64,000 bases of DNA from Methylobacter luteus IMV-B-3098 (GCF_000427625.1 NZ_KE386569.1:3170674-3234673); one strand, 5' to 3'; shown: positions 1-9,473, counted from the stretch's first letter. Notes: a model not told the origin generated them from the sequence alone. Numbers and translations: made by a program.

Positions 1-291
1 GCAGTAAGCCAGCAAAGGTTCCACATGCAGCAGCAACAGTCCGGCCCCCGTCGCCTTGATCAGGTTGGCGATAATCAGTACGCGGGATTTGGCGTGGTTA
101 TCGGCAAAACCGCCCACCCAGGGCGCAAGCAGCACGAACGCGACCAGAAACACGCTTTGCAGGGCTGGAACGTACCAGCTTGCCAGATGATTCGATTGCA
201 TGACCAGGGCGATGACCGTAAACAAAATGGCGTTATCGGCAAAGGCGGACAGGAACTGCGCAATCAGCAGCGGGTAAATTTGCCGGTTCAT
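1..291 (-). CDS. lplT: Lysophospholipid transporter LplT (N-terminal part, cut by window edge)
   Basis: Only the first 97 codons are in the window. The protein reads MNRQIYPLLIAQFLSAFADN at its start, followed by further hydrophobic segments and a PWVGGFADNHAKSRVL stretch. This matches the first helices and the loop 2-3 motif of the MFS transporter LplT, which flips lysophospholipids (2-acyl-glycerophosphoethanolamine) across the inner membrane to the acyltransferase Aas. Its ATG overlaps the aas stop codon (ATGA), so the two are co-transcribed and translationally coupled. In E. coli the order is lplT-aas; here it is aas-lplT. The identification rests on the N-terminal third only. Confidence 0.85.
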   Translation of the reverse strand, partial: MNRQIYPLLIAQFLSAFADNAILFTVIALVMQSNHLASWYVPALQSVFLVAFVLLAPWVGGFADNHAKSRVLIIANLIKATGAGLLLLHVEPLLAYC

Positions 292-2470
292 GATACTTTG
301 CCGGTTGCAGGATCAGGCCGGGCGACGGGCGAGAGTTTTGCGGCGGCAAGCGCTGTCGCCGCCGGGTAATCGGTTTTGCCGGACGCCATGACCGGCACCG
401 AGTTGACCACGAGAATTTTCTTCGGCAGACCAATGTGAGATATGCCGTCCGCGACAGCGGCCAGATCGTGGACGTTGGCATTTTTCTGCGTCGTCAGCAG
501 GATGATCTGCTCGCCTTTTTTGGCATCGGGCAGACTGACGGCGGCATGGTACGCCTCGGGCCAGGCTTTGGCGGCCAATTGCTCTACTACCGTTAAGGAG
601 ATCATTTCGCCGCTGACTTTGGCAAAGCGCTTGCTGCGGCCGCGAATGCTGATAAAACCTTCCTCATCGACATGCACGATATCGCCGGTATCGTACCAGC
701 CCTTGCCGTAAACCGATTCGGGCGGTACCAACTTGCCCGGGTTATCGGCCAGCAAATAGCCCAGCATGATGTTAGGTCCCTTGACATGCAGCAGGCCTGC
801 ATCCTCAATGCCCGGCACCGGTTCCAGCCGATACTCCATGTCGGGCATGAAGCGGCCGACCGTGCCGGCCTTATAGTCCATCGGCGTATTGACCGACGTG
901 ACCGGCGCCGTTTCGGTCGCGCCATAGCCTTCGAGAATGCGGATGCCAAATTTGTCGGCCCACACCTGGCGCGTGCTTTCCTGCAATTTTTCAGCGCCGG
1001 CCACGACATAACGCATGTTGTAGAAGTCGTAGGCGTGGGCTTTTTTCGCGTAAGCCGCAAAAAACGTATTCGTGCCGAACATGATGGTCGCGTTGATCTC
1101 GTAAGCGATTTCAGGGATGACGCTGTAATGCAGCGGTGTCGGATAGAAGAACGCCTTCATGCCGCTCAGGATCGGCAGCAGCGTGCCGACGGTAAAGCCG
1201 AAAGAGTGAAACATGGGCAGGAAATTGAGCACGACATCCTGCGCATTAAAGTTGATGCGCGCCTCCAGTTGCTTGTGATTGCCCAGAATATTGGCATGGG
1301 ACAGCACGACGCCCTTGGGCGTGCCCTCGGAACCGGACGTGAACAACACCACGGCCGGGCTGTCGGGGCTGTAGCGATTATGGTCGTACCATAAGTTGGC
1401 CGTTTTGCTTTGTACGAAAGCCTGGAATTTGGCGAAAGACGTAATTTTCGCGGCCAGATCCTCCAGATAGATCAGCTTGACCAGTTTCTGCAGCTGTTCG
1501 GCTTCATCGTTCAAATGGGCCATTTCTACAAAGCGGCGCGAGGTTAAAACCGTCTTGACTTCCGCCGTCCGACAGGCTGAGACCATGCCGGCCGAACCGG
1601 TGGAAAAGTTCAGCATCGCCGGCACACGGCCGTGCAATTGCAAGCCCAGGATCACGCACAATGTTTTAGTTGAATTGGGCAGGAAAACGCCGACATTGTC
1701 GCCGACTTCCGTGATTTTTTGCAGCGCGTTGCCGATCGCGATCGTGCGTGTGATTACCGTATCGTACGACAACGGAATGCGTTCCAGGTCTTCGGCAACG
1801 GTATGATTGCCGCCGTGTATCTTGCGCGCCTCCAGCAGGGCCGCGAAAATGGTTTGCCGGTAATGACTGGTGGCAAACATCATATCGGTCATCATGTCGG
1901 CCAAGGCATGTCCGCTGTGTTTGCGGCGGGTTTTGCCTCTCATGTCATCAGGCGCGGAAATCTTTGTCGGCGGCAAAATCTGAATCGTGATCTTGGGGAA
2001 CAGGCGCAAGCGCACGATATTGCGCAAGCGCGAGAAGTGCGTGTATTCGGCGCCGTCAATGCGGACCGGCAGAACCGTCGCGCCCGATTTGTCGGCGATC
2101 ATGCCGGTGCCGTCGTAGATCTTCATTAAGGAACCGGTCACGGTGATACGGCCTTCCGGGAAAATCACGGTGCGGGTTTCATGCTGCAGATGATGAATGA
2201 CATCCTTCAGCGACATGGGATGCGTCGGGTCCATGGGAAAGACGCGCGACAGGCCCAGAAAAGGTCTTAGCCACCAGCGCTGGGAAATATGCGTGTTGAT
2301 CGCGAAAGTGATGTCGTCGGGCAGAAAAACGCCCAGCAACAGCGGGTCCAGAAAGGACGTATGATTGGATATGATCAGGACACGGTTTCCGGCTTTTTTA
2401 TAGTTATCCAGGCCCTTGACTTCAACCTTGTAGATTAAAGTCAGTAGCCAATGTAGAATTTTTTCAGCAT
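288..2470 (-). CDS. aas: Bifunctional acyl-ACP synthetase / 2-acylglycerophosphoethanolamine acyltransferase Aas (frame break near start)
   Basis: Aas re-acylates lysophosphatidylethanolamine at the inner membrane. The N-terminal part is a PlsC-type acyltransferase (NHTSFLD motif, then FPEGR). The rest is an AMP-binding acyl-ACP synthetase (LFTSGSEGTPKGV, then YGATETAP, then WYDTGDIV). The main open frame runs from about 2450 to 288, but it has no usable start codon upstream of NHTSFLD. A strong AAGGAGG (2477-2483) six bases before an ATG at 2470 points to the true start. That ATG is in another frame and meets TGA at 2441-2443 after nine codons. Adding one A to the A6 run (2459-2464) would join the frames as MLKKILHWLLTLIYKVEV, which fits the family. 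This may be a sequencing error, a real mutation or slippage. The downstream lplT overlaps by four bases. Confidence 0.88.
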
Positions 2471-2476
2471 AATATT

Positions 2477-2483
2477 CCTCCTT
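2477..2483 (-). promoter_or_regulatory. Strong ribosome binding site of aas
   Basis: On the minus strand AAGGAGG sits six bases before the ATG at 2470-2468. It is the reason for placing the aas start there, although the frame from this ATG closes after nine codons. Confidence 0.65.
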
Positions 2484-2778
2484 GCATCATCTTAGCAGAC
2501 ATTAAAAGATGTCTTGATAGTGTTACTTTAAATTAAAATTAAACTATGTTCAATTAAATGTTTGCATGTTCCGTACTGCGAGCCGGCAACTCCGTCTTCA
2601 TCCTGTTCAGTGAGCCAAAACCTTCAGTGAGGAAAAATAATGACAAGAGGACAATTCACGTCTAAGTTTAAAAAACCGATGAGCTTGAAGATTGCTCAAT
2701 GGGGGGGCGACAGGCAGGGATGCCTTGTCAATTAACCGGATGCGCTCATGCATCCTAGATTGCCAGTGGAGATAAACC
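2484..2778. other. Divergent intergenic region between aas and the CigR-like gene
   Basis: The region is A+T-rich near 2510-2560 and separates two divergently transcribed genes, so it should hold both promoters. No clear -35/-10 pair or operator stands out. A possible 71-codon minus-strand frame inside it has no family resemblance and is not called. Confidence 0.4.
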
Positions 2779-3300
2779 ATGCAGCGAATTACCTCACAGA
2801 CCATCCGTATGATGGTTCTCATTATCGCCGGCCTGCTTGCTGCCGGCTCGGTACACGCGGATAAGCCATCGTCACGATCAGGTGGCGATCATCCCGGTAA
2901 GAACAGGCAGAAAGACAAGCATGAACGTTTCGTGAATCAGAAACCGGATCGTTACGGGGGGAGGGCAGAGGGCAAGACAGGGAGAAACGACTATTTCCTC
3001 GACCGGCACCGGACCGTTATCCATGATTACTATATTCAACAGTCTCGTTCCAGGCATTGCCCGCCGGGACTGGTCAACAAGCGCAACGGCTGTGTGCCGC
3101 CCGGCCAGGTCAAAAAGTGGCAGATAGGCCGGCAGCTTCCTCGGGACGTGATTTTTTATGATCTGCCGCCTTCGCTCGTTCGGACGTTGGGGCCCGCGCC
3201 GCTGGGATACCGTTATGTGCGCGTGGCGGCCGACATCCTGTTGATAACGATAGGGACAGGCATGGTTGTGGACGCCATACAGGATCTGGGCAGAATGTAA
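2779..3300 (+). CDS. CigR/RcnB-like secreted protein
   Basis: This 173-residue protein starts with a typical signal peptide (hydrophobic MMVLIIAGLLAAGSVHA). A basic, low-complexity linker rich in Lys, Arg, Gly and Asp follows. The C-terminal third has the conserved pattern CPPGLVNKRNGCVPPGQVKK, then a WQIGRQLPR element, and ends with GYRYVRVAADILLI and GTGMVVDAI. This is the hallmark of the anti-virulence regulator CigR family, related to the RcnB/YohN fold. It is expected in the periplasm or inserted in the membrane by the last hydrophobic segment. CigR in Salmonella binds MgtC, but no mgtC is nearby, so the role here is unknown. It appears monocistronic and is followed by a strong hairpin. 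Confidence 0.8.
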   Translation: MQRITSQTIRMMVLIIAGLLAAGSVHADKPSSRSGGDHPGKNRQKDKHERFVNQKPDRYGGRAEGKTGRNDYFLDRHRTVIHDYYIQQSRSRHCPPGLVNKRNGCVPPGQVKKWQIGRQLPRDVIFYDLPPSLVRTLGPAPLGYRYVRVAADILLITIGTGMVVDAIQDLGRM

Positions 3301-3320
3301 CCCTACGCCATCGTTTAAAT

Positions 3321-3344
3321 CCGGGGCGATTAAAATCGCCCCGG
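3321..3344. terminator. Terminator-like hairpin after the CigR-like gene
   Basis: A perfect 11-bp G+C-rich stem (CCGGGGCGATT / AATCGCCCCGG) with a two-base spacer starts 20 bases after the stop codon. No T-run follows, so it may act as a weak terminator or as a 3'-end stabilising hairpin. Confidence 0.5.
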
Positions 3345-3424
3345 AGCCTAAGGCTGTTCGTCAGGTTTATCAACTTTAACAAGCAAATATTGTCGCAGTA
3401 ATTATTTACTTGTCAGAGATAACC

Positions 3425-4507
3425 ATGATGCAGACCGACAAGACTCTGCTGGAGCAGATGGCAATTACTGAATCGGATGCCGAGCGCCGCAAGTCATTGT
3501 TATCGTTCAGTGCGGCCGATGCGGCATGGCTGGCTCGCTGCAAACCGGTTATTGAGAGAAAAATAGATGCACTGGTGGACGAATTTTACGAAATTCAGGC
3601 CCGCATACCCGAGATTGCTCAGCTGATCAATGATGCCGATACCTCGAAGCGTCTGCGCGAAGCGCAACGCAACTATATTCTCGACCTGTTCAGCGGCACG
3701 TATGATCTTGATTATATAAGCAACCGATCAGGCATAGGTCTGGTACATAAACGTATCGGTGTCTCGCCCAGATTCTATCTTTCCGCCAACCACTCGCTTA
3801 AATGTCTTTTGGCCAAATTGATTAACGAAGCGATTCCGGATGTCAGCATGCGCCAGGCCATACTGGCTGCGCTCGATAAATTATTGCTATTCGATATCAC
3901 GCTTGTGTTCGAGACTTACATCCGCAGTCTGATCTCGGAAATCGAAGCCGAAAAAGATAAATCCGAGACTTATGCGCGGACACTGGAAGCCAAGGTCAGG
4001 GAACGGACGCAACAACTCGAGGAAATGGCGCGCCGGGATCCGCTTACGGGACTGTTGAATACGCGCTTTCTCTCCGAAACACTCGAGCAAACCATCAAAA
4101 GCGCACAGCGCCGCTCCGAGCCTGTAACATTCGTCTATTTCGATATCGACGACTTCAAGAAAATAAATGATATCGAGGGCCACCAACGCGGCGATGAAGT
4201 ATTGCGCCTGGTAAGCGATGCCATAAGAAAAATATCGCGCGCTGAAGACTGCTGCTTCCGTTATGGCGGCGATGAATTCTGCATTATTCTGCCTAATTGC
4301 CGGGAGGAGCAGGCCAGCGAGATCTATGCCCGGCGATTCAAAGAGGTGCTTGAGCAATACCGGCATGATATCTCGTTGAGCATCGGCATATTCCAGACAG
4401 GTCCCGATCACTATGATGAGCCCGAAGTCGTTATCCGCTGCGCCGACCAAAAAATGTACGAAGCGAAAAAAGCGTTCAAACTGGCCAGGCAGTCATCGGA
4501 TGTCTGA
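3425..4507 (+). CDS. Globin-coupled diguanylate cyclase
   Basis: Residues 1 to about 165 form a protoglobin-type sensor. His108 in GIGLVHKRIG is the likely proximal heme ligand. A coiled-coil linker (about 170-200) leads to a GGDEF domain with an intact GGDEF at 281-285. An allosteric RxxD I-site (RAED, 272-275) lies five residues upstream of it. The protein should therefore make cyclic di-GMP in response to O2 or another heme ligand and be product-inhibited, like E. coli DosC or HemDGC. It is cytosolic, with no membrane segment. A TTG 15 bases upstream is in frame, but the ATG at 3425 is preferred; neither has a strong ribosome binding site. No EAL partner lies next to it. A PilZ protein in the same window (36.4 kb) is a possible c-di-GMP target. 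Confidence 0.9.
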   Translation: MMQTDKTLLEQMAITESDAERRKSLLSFSAADAAWLARCKPVIERKIDALVDEFYEIQARIPEIAQLINDADTSKRLREAQRNYILDLFSGTYDLDYISNRSGIGLVHKRIGVSPRFYLSANHSLKCLLAKLINEAIPDVSMRQAILAALDKLLLFDITLVFETYIRSLISEIEAEKDKSETYARTLEAKVRERTQQLEEMARRDPLTGLLNTRFLSETLEQTIKSAQRRSEPVTFVYFDIDDFKKINDIEGHQRGDEVLRLVSDAIRKISRAEDCCFRYGGDEFCIILPNCREEQASEIYARRFKEVLEQYRHDISLSIGIFQTGPDHYDEPEVVIRCADQKMYEAKKAFKLARQSSDV

Positions 4508-4532
4508 TCCGGAGCCCCGCCGTGCGCATTTG

Positions 4533-4554
4533 ACCGGCGGACTTCGGCGCCGGT
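4533..4554 (+). terminator. Hairpin after the diguanylate cyclase gene
   Basis: ACCGGCG and CGCCGGT form a 7-bp stem around an 8-base loop, 25 bases after the stop, followed by TATAAA rather than a clear T-run. This is a plausible but weak terminator. Confidence 0.35.
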
Positions 4555-4598
4555 TATAAAAGACTAAGCCTGAACAGGAAAATCTTGCCTGACAGCGC

Positions 4599-4604
4599 TA
4601 TAAT
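4599..4604 (+). promoter_or_regulatory. Possible -10 element of sbcC
   Basis: A perfect TATAAT lies 48 bases before the sbcC start codon. No good -35 hexamer sits 16-18 bases upstream, so the call rests on the -10 match alone. Confidence 0.3.
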
Positions 4605-4652
4605 GCAAGGACTTGAAAAACCTTAATCCTTGCCGGGCAGAGTCGTCAGCGC

Positions 4653-7600
4653 ATGAAAATTCTTAATATTCATTTTAAAAATATCAAGTCATTAGAAGGC
4701 GAGAGCCGGATCGATTTTAATCAGGCGCCGTTTGATACCGGTGTTTTCGCCATTACCGGGCCCAACGGTTCCGGCAAGTCCGCCATCCTCGATGCGATCA
4801 CGCTGGCTTTATACGGCGAGACATTCCGTTTTGAAAGGCCTGCCCGGCATGTCATGACCAAGCATACGGCCGAATGTTTTGCGGTGATCGAGTTTTCGCT
4901 GGGCGCTGACAGATACCGGTCAAGCTGGCGTGTGGAGCGCGAAGGCGGCCGTCCCGATGCGGAACTGATGCCGCCGGTCATGGCGCTGATGCGTCTTGAC
5001 GAAACCGACGAGCTGCTGACCGATACGCCTCATTCGGTCTGCGCGCTGATTACCGAAATCACCGGCATGAATTTCCGTAATTTCACGCGCTCGATCATGC
5101 TGGCGCAAGGTGATTTCGCGGCCTTCCTGAATGCGCTCGATACCGAACGCATGGATATTCTCGAGAAAATCATCAGCAGCGATATCTACGCCGATTACAG
5201 AAAAGACGTCATTGACAAGGCCGAGAACGCGCAAAAACAACTGGATCAGTTAAGGCAGGATCTGGCGGACGTGCCGGTCATGGCGCCTGAAAAACGGGAG
5301 GCGTGTGAGCATGATTTAATCGACTTTAACGAGCAGTACGCCGAATTGCGCACCGATCACAACCAGCTGAAACAACGGCAGGCCGCGCTGAGACGGATAT
5401 CGGCGCTAAAAACCGAAATCGCCGGCCAGGAAAAACAACTGCAGGACGCCCAAAAACAGGCCGAAAGCCGGCAGGAGAACCTGGCCAAACTGGCCAACGC
5501 CCAGGACGCGCTGCTCTTCCAGGACGATGCGGCGGCTATTGCGGGCAAAAATCAGGCTGTTCAGCAGGACAAAGCCGCGCTGGCTGCCTACCGCAACGAA
5601 CTGAATCAGCTGGAAGGGATGTTCGTCGCCTCGAACATAGACAAAAACGCCCCGGTTGATCTGGCGAATAAATCCATTGCCGAGCAGAAGGAGGCCATAG
5701 ACAGCACCAAGGCGCAGATCGACCTGCTTAATATCGATAAACAGTCGGAAATGGGTTTGCGGCAGGCTTTGGGCGCGCAAATCGAAGAAAAGAAGGCCGT
5801 GTTGGCGACCGTAACGACATGGCTGGACGAGCATGCCTCGGACGAAGCACTGCTGTCCGACTTTCCGGAAACCGGCCGCCTGAAAAAACTCAGGACGGAG
5901 CTGGTCGAGCTCAGGGAAAAACAGAAGTCTTTCGCCAAATGGACCAAGAACACGACCACTTCGCTGAAAAACAACAAGTCCGCGATCGAGCGGGACATCA
6001 AAAAACTGGCCGAGTTGAAAGACAAGCTGGCAGACGAAGAGCAGGATCTGGAATCGCTGGCGTCAGGCCACAATCCCGATGAAATTGAAGAATTGCGCCT
6101 GGAGCAGCAGGAACGCGTCGGGGCCTTTCAGGAATTGAACAATCTGGCCCGCGCCCACCAGAAGCTGGCCGATGCGGGCTACGGCTTTTTCAGCAACCTG
6201 CTGGGCAGAGAGGAGCCGGAATACGATATCGACGCTTTAAACCGCGATCTGGAAAAGACCCGGCAGGAGATAAGCCGCGAGGAGAATATCAGACGCGCGC
6301 TGGAAGAGTCGGTCGTCCGCGAAGCCCTGCTGAAAAAAATGGAAGCGGACCGGCAGCATCTGGTGGAAGGCAAGCCCTGTCCGTTGTGCGGATCCCTGAC
6401 GCACCCGTATGTCAGGCGCCCGCCGGCCGTATCCAACTCCCAGCAGGCCTTGACCGATCAGCGGGCCAAACTGCAGGCTTTGATGACAGCGGCCGATAAA
6501 CTGACGCAGCAAATCAATGCCGCGCAACGACAGACCGAGAAAAGACAGACTACTGATACGCAACTGGCGCAGCTCAAATCGCAATGGACGATGTTGTGCA
6601 ACCGGCTCAATGTCGCCAGCGGCGAGCTGGATATCGACAATACCAGACTGATGAAGCAGCTGTTGCAGACTGAAACCGACGAACTGAAAGAAATAGGTAC
6701 GCTGGCATCCCGATACAGAAGCAAACAGGACGGTATCGAAAAGCTGAAAGCATTGCTGGCCAAAAACGAAGCTGCGCTTGAACAGCTGAAGATAAATACC
6801 GAGAAACTCGATGCCGAATGGCAGGGGCGTCCGCAGGATCAGATCGACACGGAAGCGGACTTGGTCAAGTATCAGCAGGAAGAAAAAGAACTGGTCGCCA
6901 AAATGACCGAACAGCTGGCCCGGCTCGGAGAAAAGCTGCCGGTCAGTGGCAAGGAAGACGCCTTGTTCGATCGGCTCAACAGCCGCCGCCAGGATTATCA
7001 GGGCTATGCATTCCGCCGCAGGTCTCTGATGGAAGAGATAGACGCGCTGGCCGAAAAAGAGGCCGCCTCGCGGGCCAAGATTCAGGCAGACAATGAAAAG
7101 CTTGAGGTTTACAGTCGTCGCTTGCAACAGGAAGAAACCGTCGGCCTGCATCTGGCTCTGATCGAGAAACAGAAGCTGATCGCCGACAAGGAACGGCTGA
7201 TCGCGCAGCAGGAATCCGAACTTGCCGGACTGCGGCAGGCGCTGCTGCAAAGGCTGCAAGGCACGCAGTTCACGAGCTTGCAGGCGCTTGAATCCATGCT
7301 GGACCTGATACGGCAACAGCCGGAGCTGGAACGGCAATTGACGGCGCTGGAGGCGGACATCGAAACCATGGCGGCACAGCTGGAGCAGCAGAAAGCCCTG
7401 CTGCAGGCCGAGCTTGCTCATGCGGACACGACATTAAGCCGGGAAGAAACAGAGGTCCAGTTAAGAAGCCTTGCCGAAAAAATGGACATCGCGCAGCTGG
7501 AGGTCCAGCGTCTGGAAAGAACGCTGAAGGAGCAGGCCCAGCAGAAGCAGCGGCATGACGCTCTTCTGGCTCAGCTCCAAGATCAGGAAGTGATCACCCG

Positions 7601-8105
7601 GCAATGCCTGGCGGAAGCGCAGCAGATAACGGCCGAAAGCGGCATGGAATTTCGCCGCCGCGTGCAAAGGCAGATGGCGGAAAGGTTGCTGGCGCAGACC
7701 AATGAAATACTCGAGAAAATCAGCGGCCGCTATTACATCCGGCAGGCGCCCAGCGAACAAGGGCTGGCGCTGGAAATCGAAGATACCTATCAGGCCAACG
7801 TCCGCCGCCTGCCTCGGACCTTGTCCGGCGGCGAGAGCTTTATCGTGAGCCTGGCGCTGGCCTTGGGGCTTTCGGAACTGGCCAGCAACGGCAAGGCCGT
7901 CGATTCGCTGTTCCTGGACGAAGGCTTCGGCAACCTGGACGCGGAAAACCTGTACACGGTCATCAGTACGCTGGAAAGCCTGCATACGCACGGAAAGGTG
8001 GTCGGCGTTATTTCCCACGTCGAAGGCGTGCAGAAACGCTTCAAGGCGCAATTGCAAGTGATCAAGAAGCCGAACGGCATGGGCGAGCTGAAGAAAGCAT
8101 CCTGA
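4653..8105 (+). CDS. sbcC: Exonuclease subunit SbcC
   Basis: This 1150-residue SMC-like ATPase carries Walker A GPNGSGKS at 36-43. Long coiled-coil arms flank a zinc hook CPLC at 576-579. The ABC signature LSGGE is at 1057-1061 and is followed by SLFLDEGFGNLD (Walker B and D-loop) and an ISHVE switch. SbcC with the nuclease SbcD processes hairpins and blocked DNA ends, and the length is usual for the family. The unusual point is the context: the nuclease gene sbcD normally sits directly upstream, but here a diguanylate cyclase gene precedes and no sbcD is in the window. The partner must be elsewhere in the genome or absent. The gene appears to be transcribed alone. Confidence 0.95.
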   Translation: MKILNIHFKNIKSLEGESRIDFNQAPFDTGVFAITGPNGSGKSAILDAITLALYGETFRFERPARHVMTKHTAECFAVIEFSLGADRYRSSWRVEREGGRPDAELMPPVMALMRLDETDELLTDTPHSVCALITEITGMNFRNFTRSIMLAQGDFAAFLNALDTERMDILEKIISSDIYADYRKDVIDKAENAQKQLDQLRQDLADVPVMAPEKREACEHDLIDFNEQYAELRTDHNQLKQRQAALRRISALKTEIAGQEKQLQDAQKQAESRQENLAKLANAQDALLFQDDAAAIAGKNQAVQQDKAALAAYRNELNQLEGMFVASNIDKNAPVDLANKSIAEQKEAIDSTKAQIDLLNIDKQSEMGLRQALGAQIEEKKAVLATVTTWLDEHASDEALLSDFPETGRLKKLRTELVELREKQKSFAKWTKNTTTSLKNNKSAIERDIKKLAELKDKLADEEQDLESLASGHNPDEIEELRLEQQERVGAFQELNNLARAHQKLADAGYGFFSNLLGREEPEYDIDALNRDLEKTRQEISREENIRRALEESVVREALLKKMEADRQHLVEGKPCPLCGSLTHPYVRRPPAVSNSQQALTDQRAKLQALMTAADKLTQQINAAQRQTEKRQTTDTQLAQLKSQWTMLCNRLNVASGELDIDNTRLMKQLLQTETDELKEIGTLASRYRSKQDGIEKLKALLAKNEAALEQLKINTEKLDAEWQGRPQDQIDTEADLVKYQQEEKELVAKMTEQLARLGEKLPVSGKEDALFDRLNSRRQDYQGYAFRRRSLMEEIDALAEKEAASRAKIQADNEKLEVYSRRLQQEETVGLHLALIEKQKLIADKERLIAQQESELAGLRQALLQRLQGTQFTSLQALESMLDLIRQQPELERQLTALEADIETMAAQLEQQKALLQAELAHADTTLSREETEVQLRSLAEKMDIAQLEVQRLERTLKEQAQQKQRHDALLAQLQDQEVITRQCLAEAQQITAESGMEFRRRVQRQMAERLLAQTNEILEKISGRYYIRQAPSEQGLALEIEDTYQANVRRLPRTLSGGESFIVSLALALGLSELASNGKAVDSLFLDEGFGNLDAENLYTVISTLESLHTHGKVVGVISHVEGVQKRFKAQLQVIKKPNGMGELKKAS

Positions 8106-8110
8106 TGGAT

Positions 8111-8128
8111 GGGCGGATTCATCCGCCC
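8111..8128. repeat. Palindrome just after sbcC
   Basis: GGGCGGAT and ATCCGCCC form an 8-bp stem with a two-base spacer six bases after the sbcC stop. It could stabilise the 3' end or belong to the repeat cluster that follows. There is no T-run. Confidence 0.4.
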
Positions 8129-8432
8129 CCTCAACTTAAACCACAAAGAACACGAAGACTACGAAGAAATCGTAGGGTACGCACCGCGTACCTTTTCAGC
8201 GTTGCGACGGGTCGGCAAGCTTTGAAAAAGGTATGCGGTGCATACCCTACAGGCTTAAACCACGAAGGCCACGAAGAAATTGTAGGGGCGAATTCATTCG
8301 CCTTGGCAACTTAAGTCGCCCCACACAATGTTGTGTTGCTCGTCAAAATTCAGGGAAGTTATTTCTCGCCTTACCCTAAGCTTTTGAAAAAGGTATGCAG
8401 TGCATACCCTACAGGCTGATGCAGAACAACGC
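8129..8432. repeat. Cluster of short dispersed repeats between sbcC and the propeller gene
   Basis: The convergent gap is filled with several repeat types. Two near-identical copies of about 36 bp (8220-8255 and 8381-8417) each hold the imperfect palindrome GTATGCRGTGCATAC followed by CCTACAGGCT. An inverted relative lies at 8172-8192. Two copies of an element starting TTAAACCAC and containing CACGAAG lie near 8135-8170 and 8255-8280. A palindrome GGCGAATTCATTCGCC is at 8287-8302. These look like REP/MITE-like intergenic repeats. No open frame with protein features is present. Confidence 0.7.
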
Positions 8433-9389
8433 CTAAGGCTTAACCGCAACGCCCCACGGGTAAAGCCCGACGCCCACGGATTTGGTGACCTTATGGGCTT
8501 CCAGATCGATAATGGAAATGTCATTGCTGACGCCGTTGGTCGTATAAAGCCGTTTCTGGTCCGGCGAGAAAGCCAGATTCCAGACCCGCTGGCCCACCAG
8601 CAAATATTTTTCCGCTTCAAGGGTTTGGGCATTAATCACGGCAACCCGATTGGCCGGCCCCAGGGCCACGTAAGCCCACTGCCGCTTGCCGTCGATCACT
8701 ACGCCGACCGGCTGAATCTTGTCGTCTGTGACGCCCGTGACGGCGAATTTGATTTGCTTGATGATTTTGCGCGTCGCCACATCGATCACCGTGACCGTGC
8801 CCGCCATTTCCGACGTGACCCAAAGTTGCTGGCTGTCGGCGGTAAAGCTTAGCGCACGGGGCCGGGGATCGACCAGCGTGTTATCAACGACTTCGAGGTT
8901 TTTCCGGTCAATCCAGTGCACCATGTTGGTGGCCTCCGAAGCGCTGGCGACCCACTTGCCGTCCGGGCTGACGGTAATGCCTTCCGGCTCGACGCCGACC
9001 GGAATTTCCTTGATGGCCTTGCGCTGTCCAAGGTTGATAGCCGTCACCAGGCTGTCATCTTCATTGGAGACATAGGCGAATTGGCTGTCGGGATCGAGCG
9101 CGAAAGTTTCCGGGTCCTTGCCGGAAGGCAATTGGCCTTCCTCAGCAAAGGTTTCGCTGTTGATGACGCGGATCGTATTGTCATCGCTGGTGGCAATGTA
9201 AAGATGCCGATAATCCTTGCTGATGGCGATGCCGCGCGGACGTTGACCGACGTTGACCGTTTTCAGCAGCTTGCCTTCAATCGGATCGACGATCGCAAGG
9301 GCGTTGTCTTTTTCCAGCGTCACAAAAACCGTTTCGGCATGAGTCATGCCGCCTGCTATCAGCAGGGTAGCCGTTATAATATGTTTCAT
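8433..9389 (-). CDS. YVTN-repeat beta-propeller protein, PQQ-dependent catabolism associated
   Basis: After a signal peptide (MKHIITATLLIAGGMTHA) the protein is a chain of seven or so YVTN-type blades, for example VGQRPRGIAISKDYRHLYIA and GVEPEGITVSPDGKWV. It is a periplasmic beta-propeller of the type found beside PQQ-dependent alcohol dehydrogenase clusters. Its biochemical job is not established. I place the start at the ATG at 9389, which has an AGG a few bases upstream; an in-frame ATG at 9401 would add four residues. It is divergent from a MoxY-like kinase and MoxX-like regulator, which suggests these regulate it. No PQQ dehydrogenase or pqq gene is in the window. Confidence 0.85.
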   Translation of the reverse strand: MKHIITATLLIAGGMTHAETVFVTLEKDNALAIVDPIEGKLLKTVNVGQRPRGIAISKDYRHLYIATSDDNTIRVINSETFAEEGQLPSGKDPETFALDPDSQFAYVSNEDDSLVTAINLGQRKAIKEIPVGVEPEGITVSPDGKWVASASEATNMVHWIDRKNLEVVDNTLVDPRPRALSFTADSQQLWVTSEMAGTVTVIDVATRKIIKQIKFAVTGVTDDKIQPVGVVIDGKRQWAYVALGPANRVAVINAQTLEAEKYLLVGQRVWNLAFSPDQKRLYTTNGVSNDISIIDLEAHKVTKSVGVGLYPWGVAVKP

Positions 9390-9473
9390 AAACCTGTACA
9401 TAAAAAAAGAGACAACATAATCATTGCTGTCAAGAAGATAAATAACGGCAACAAAAAAAAGAATTTTTCCTAT

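Noticed and set aside
6237-7421. 394-codon minus-strand frame inside sbcC
   Set aside because: It is a mirror of the sbcC coiled-coil codons and has no independent features.
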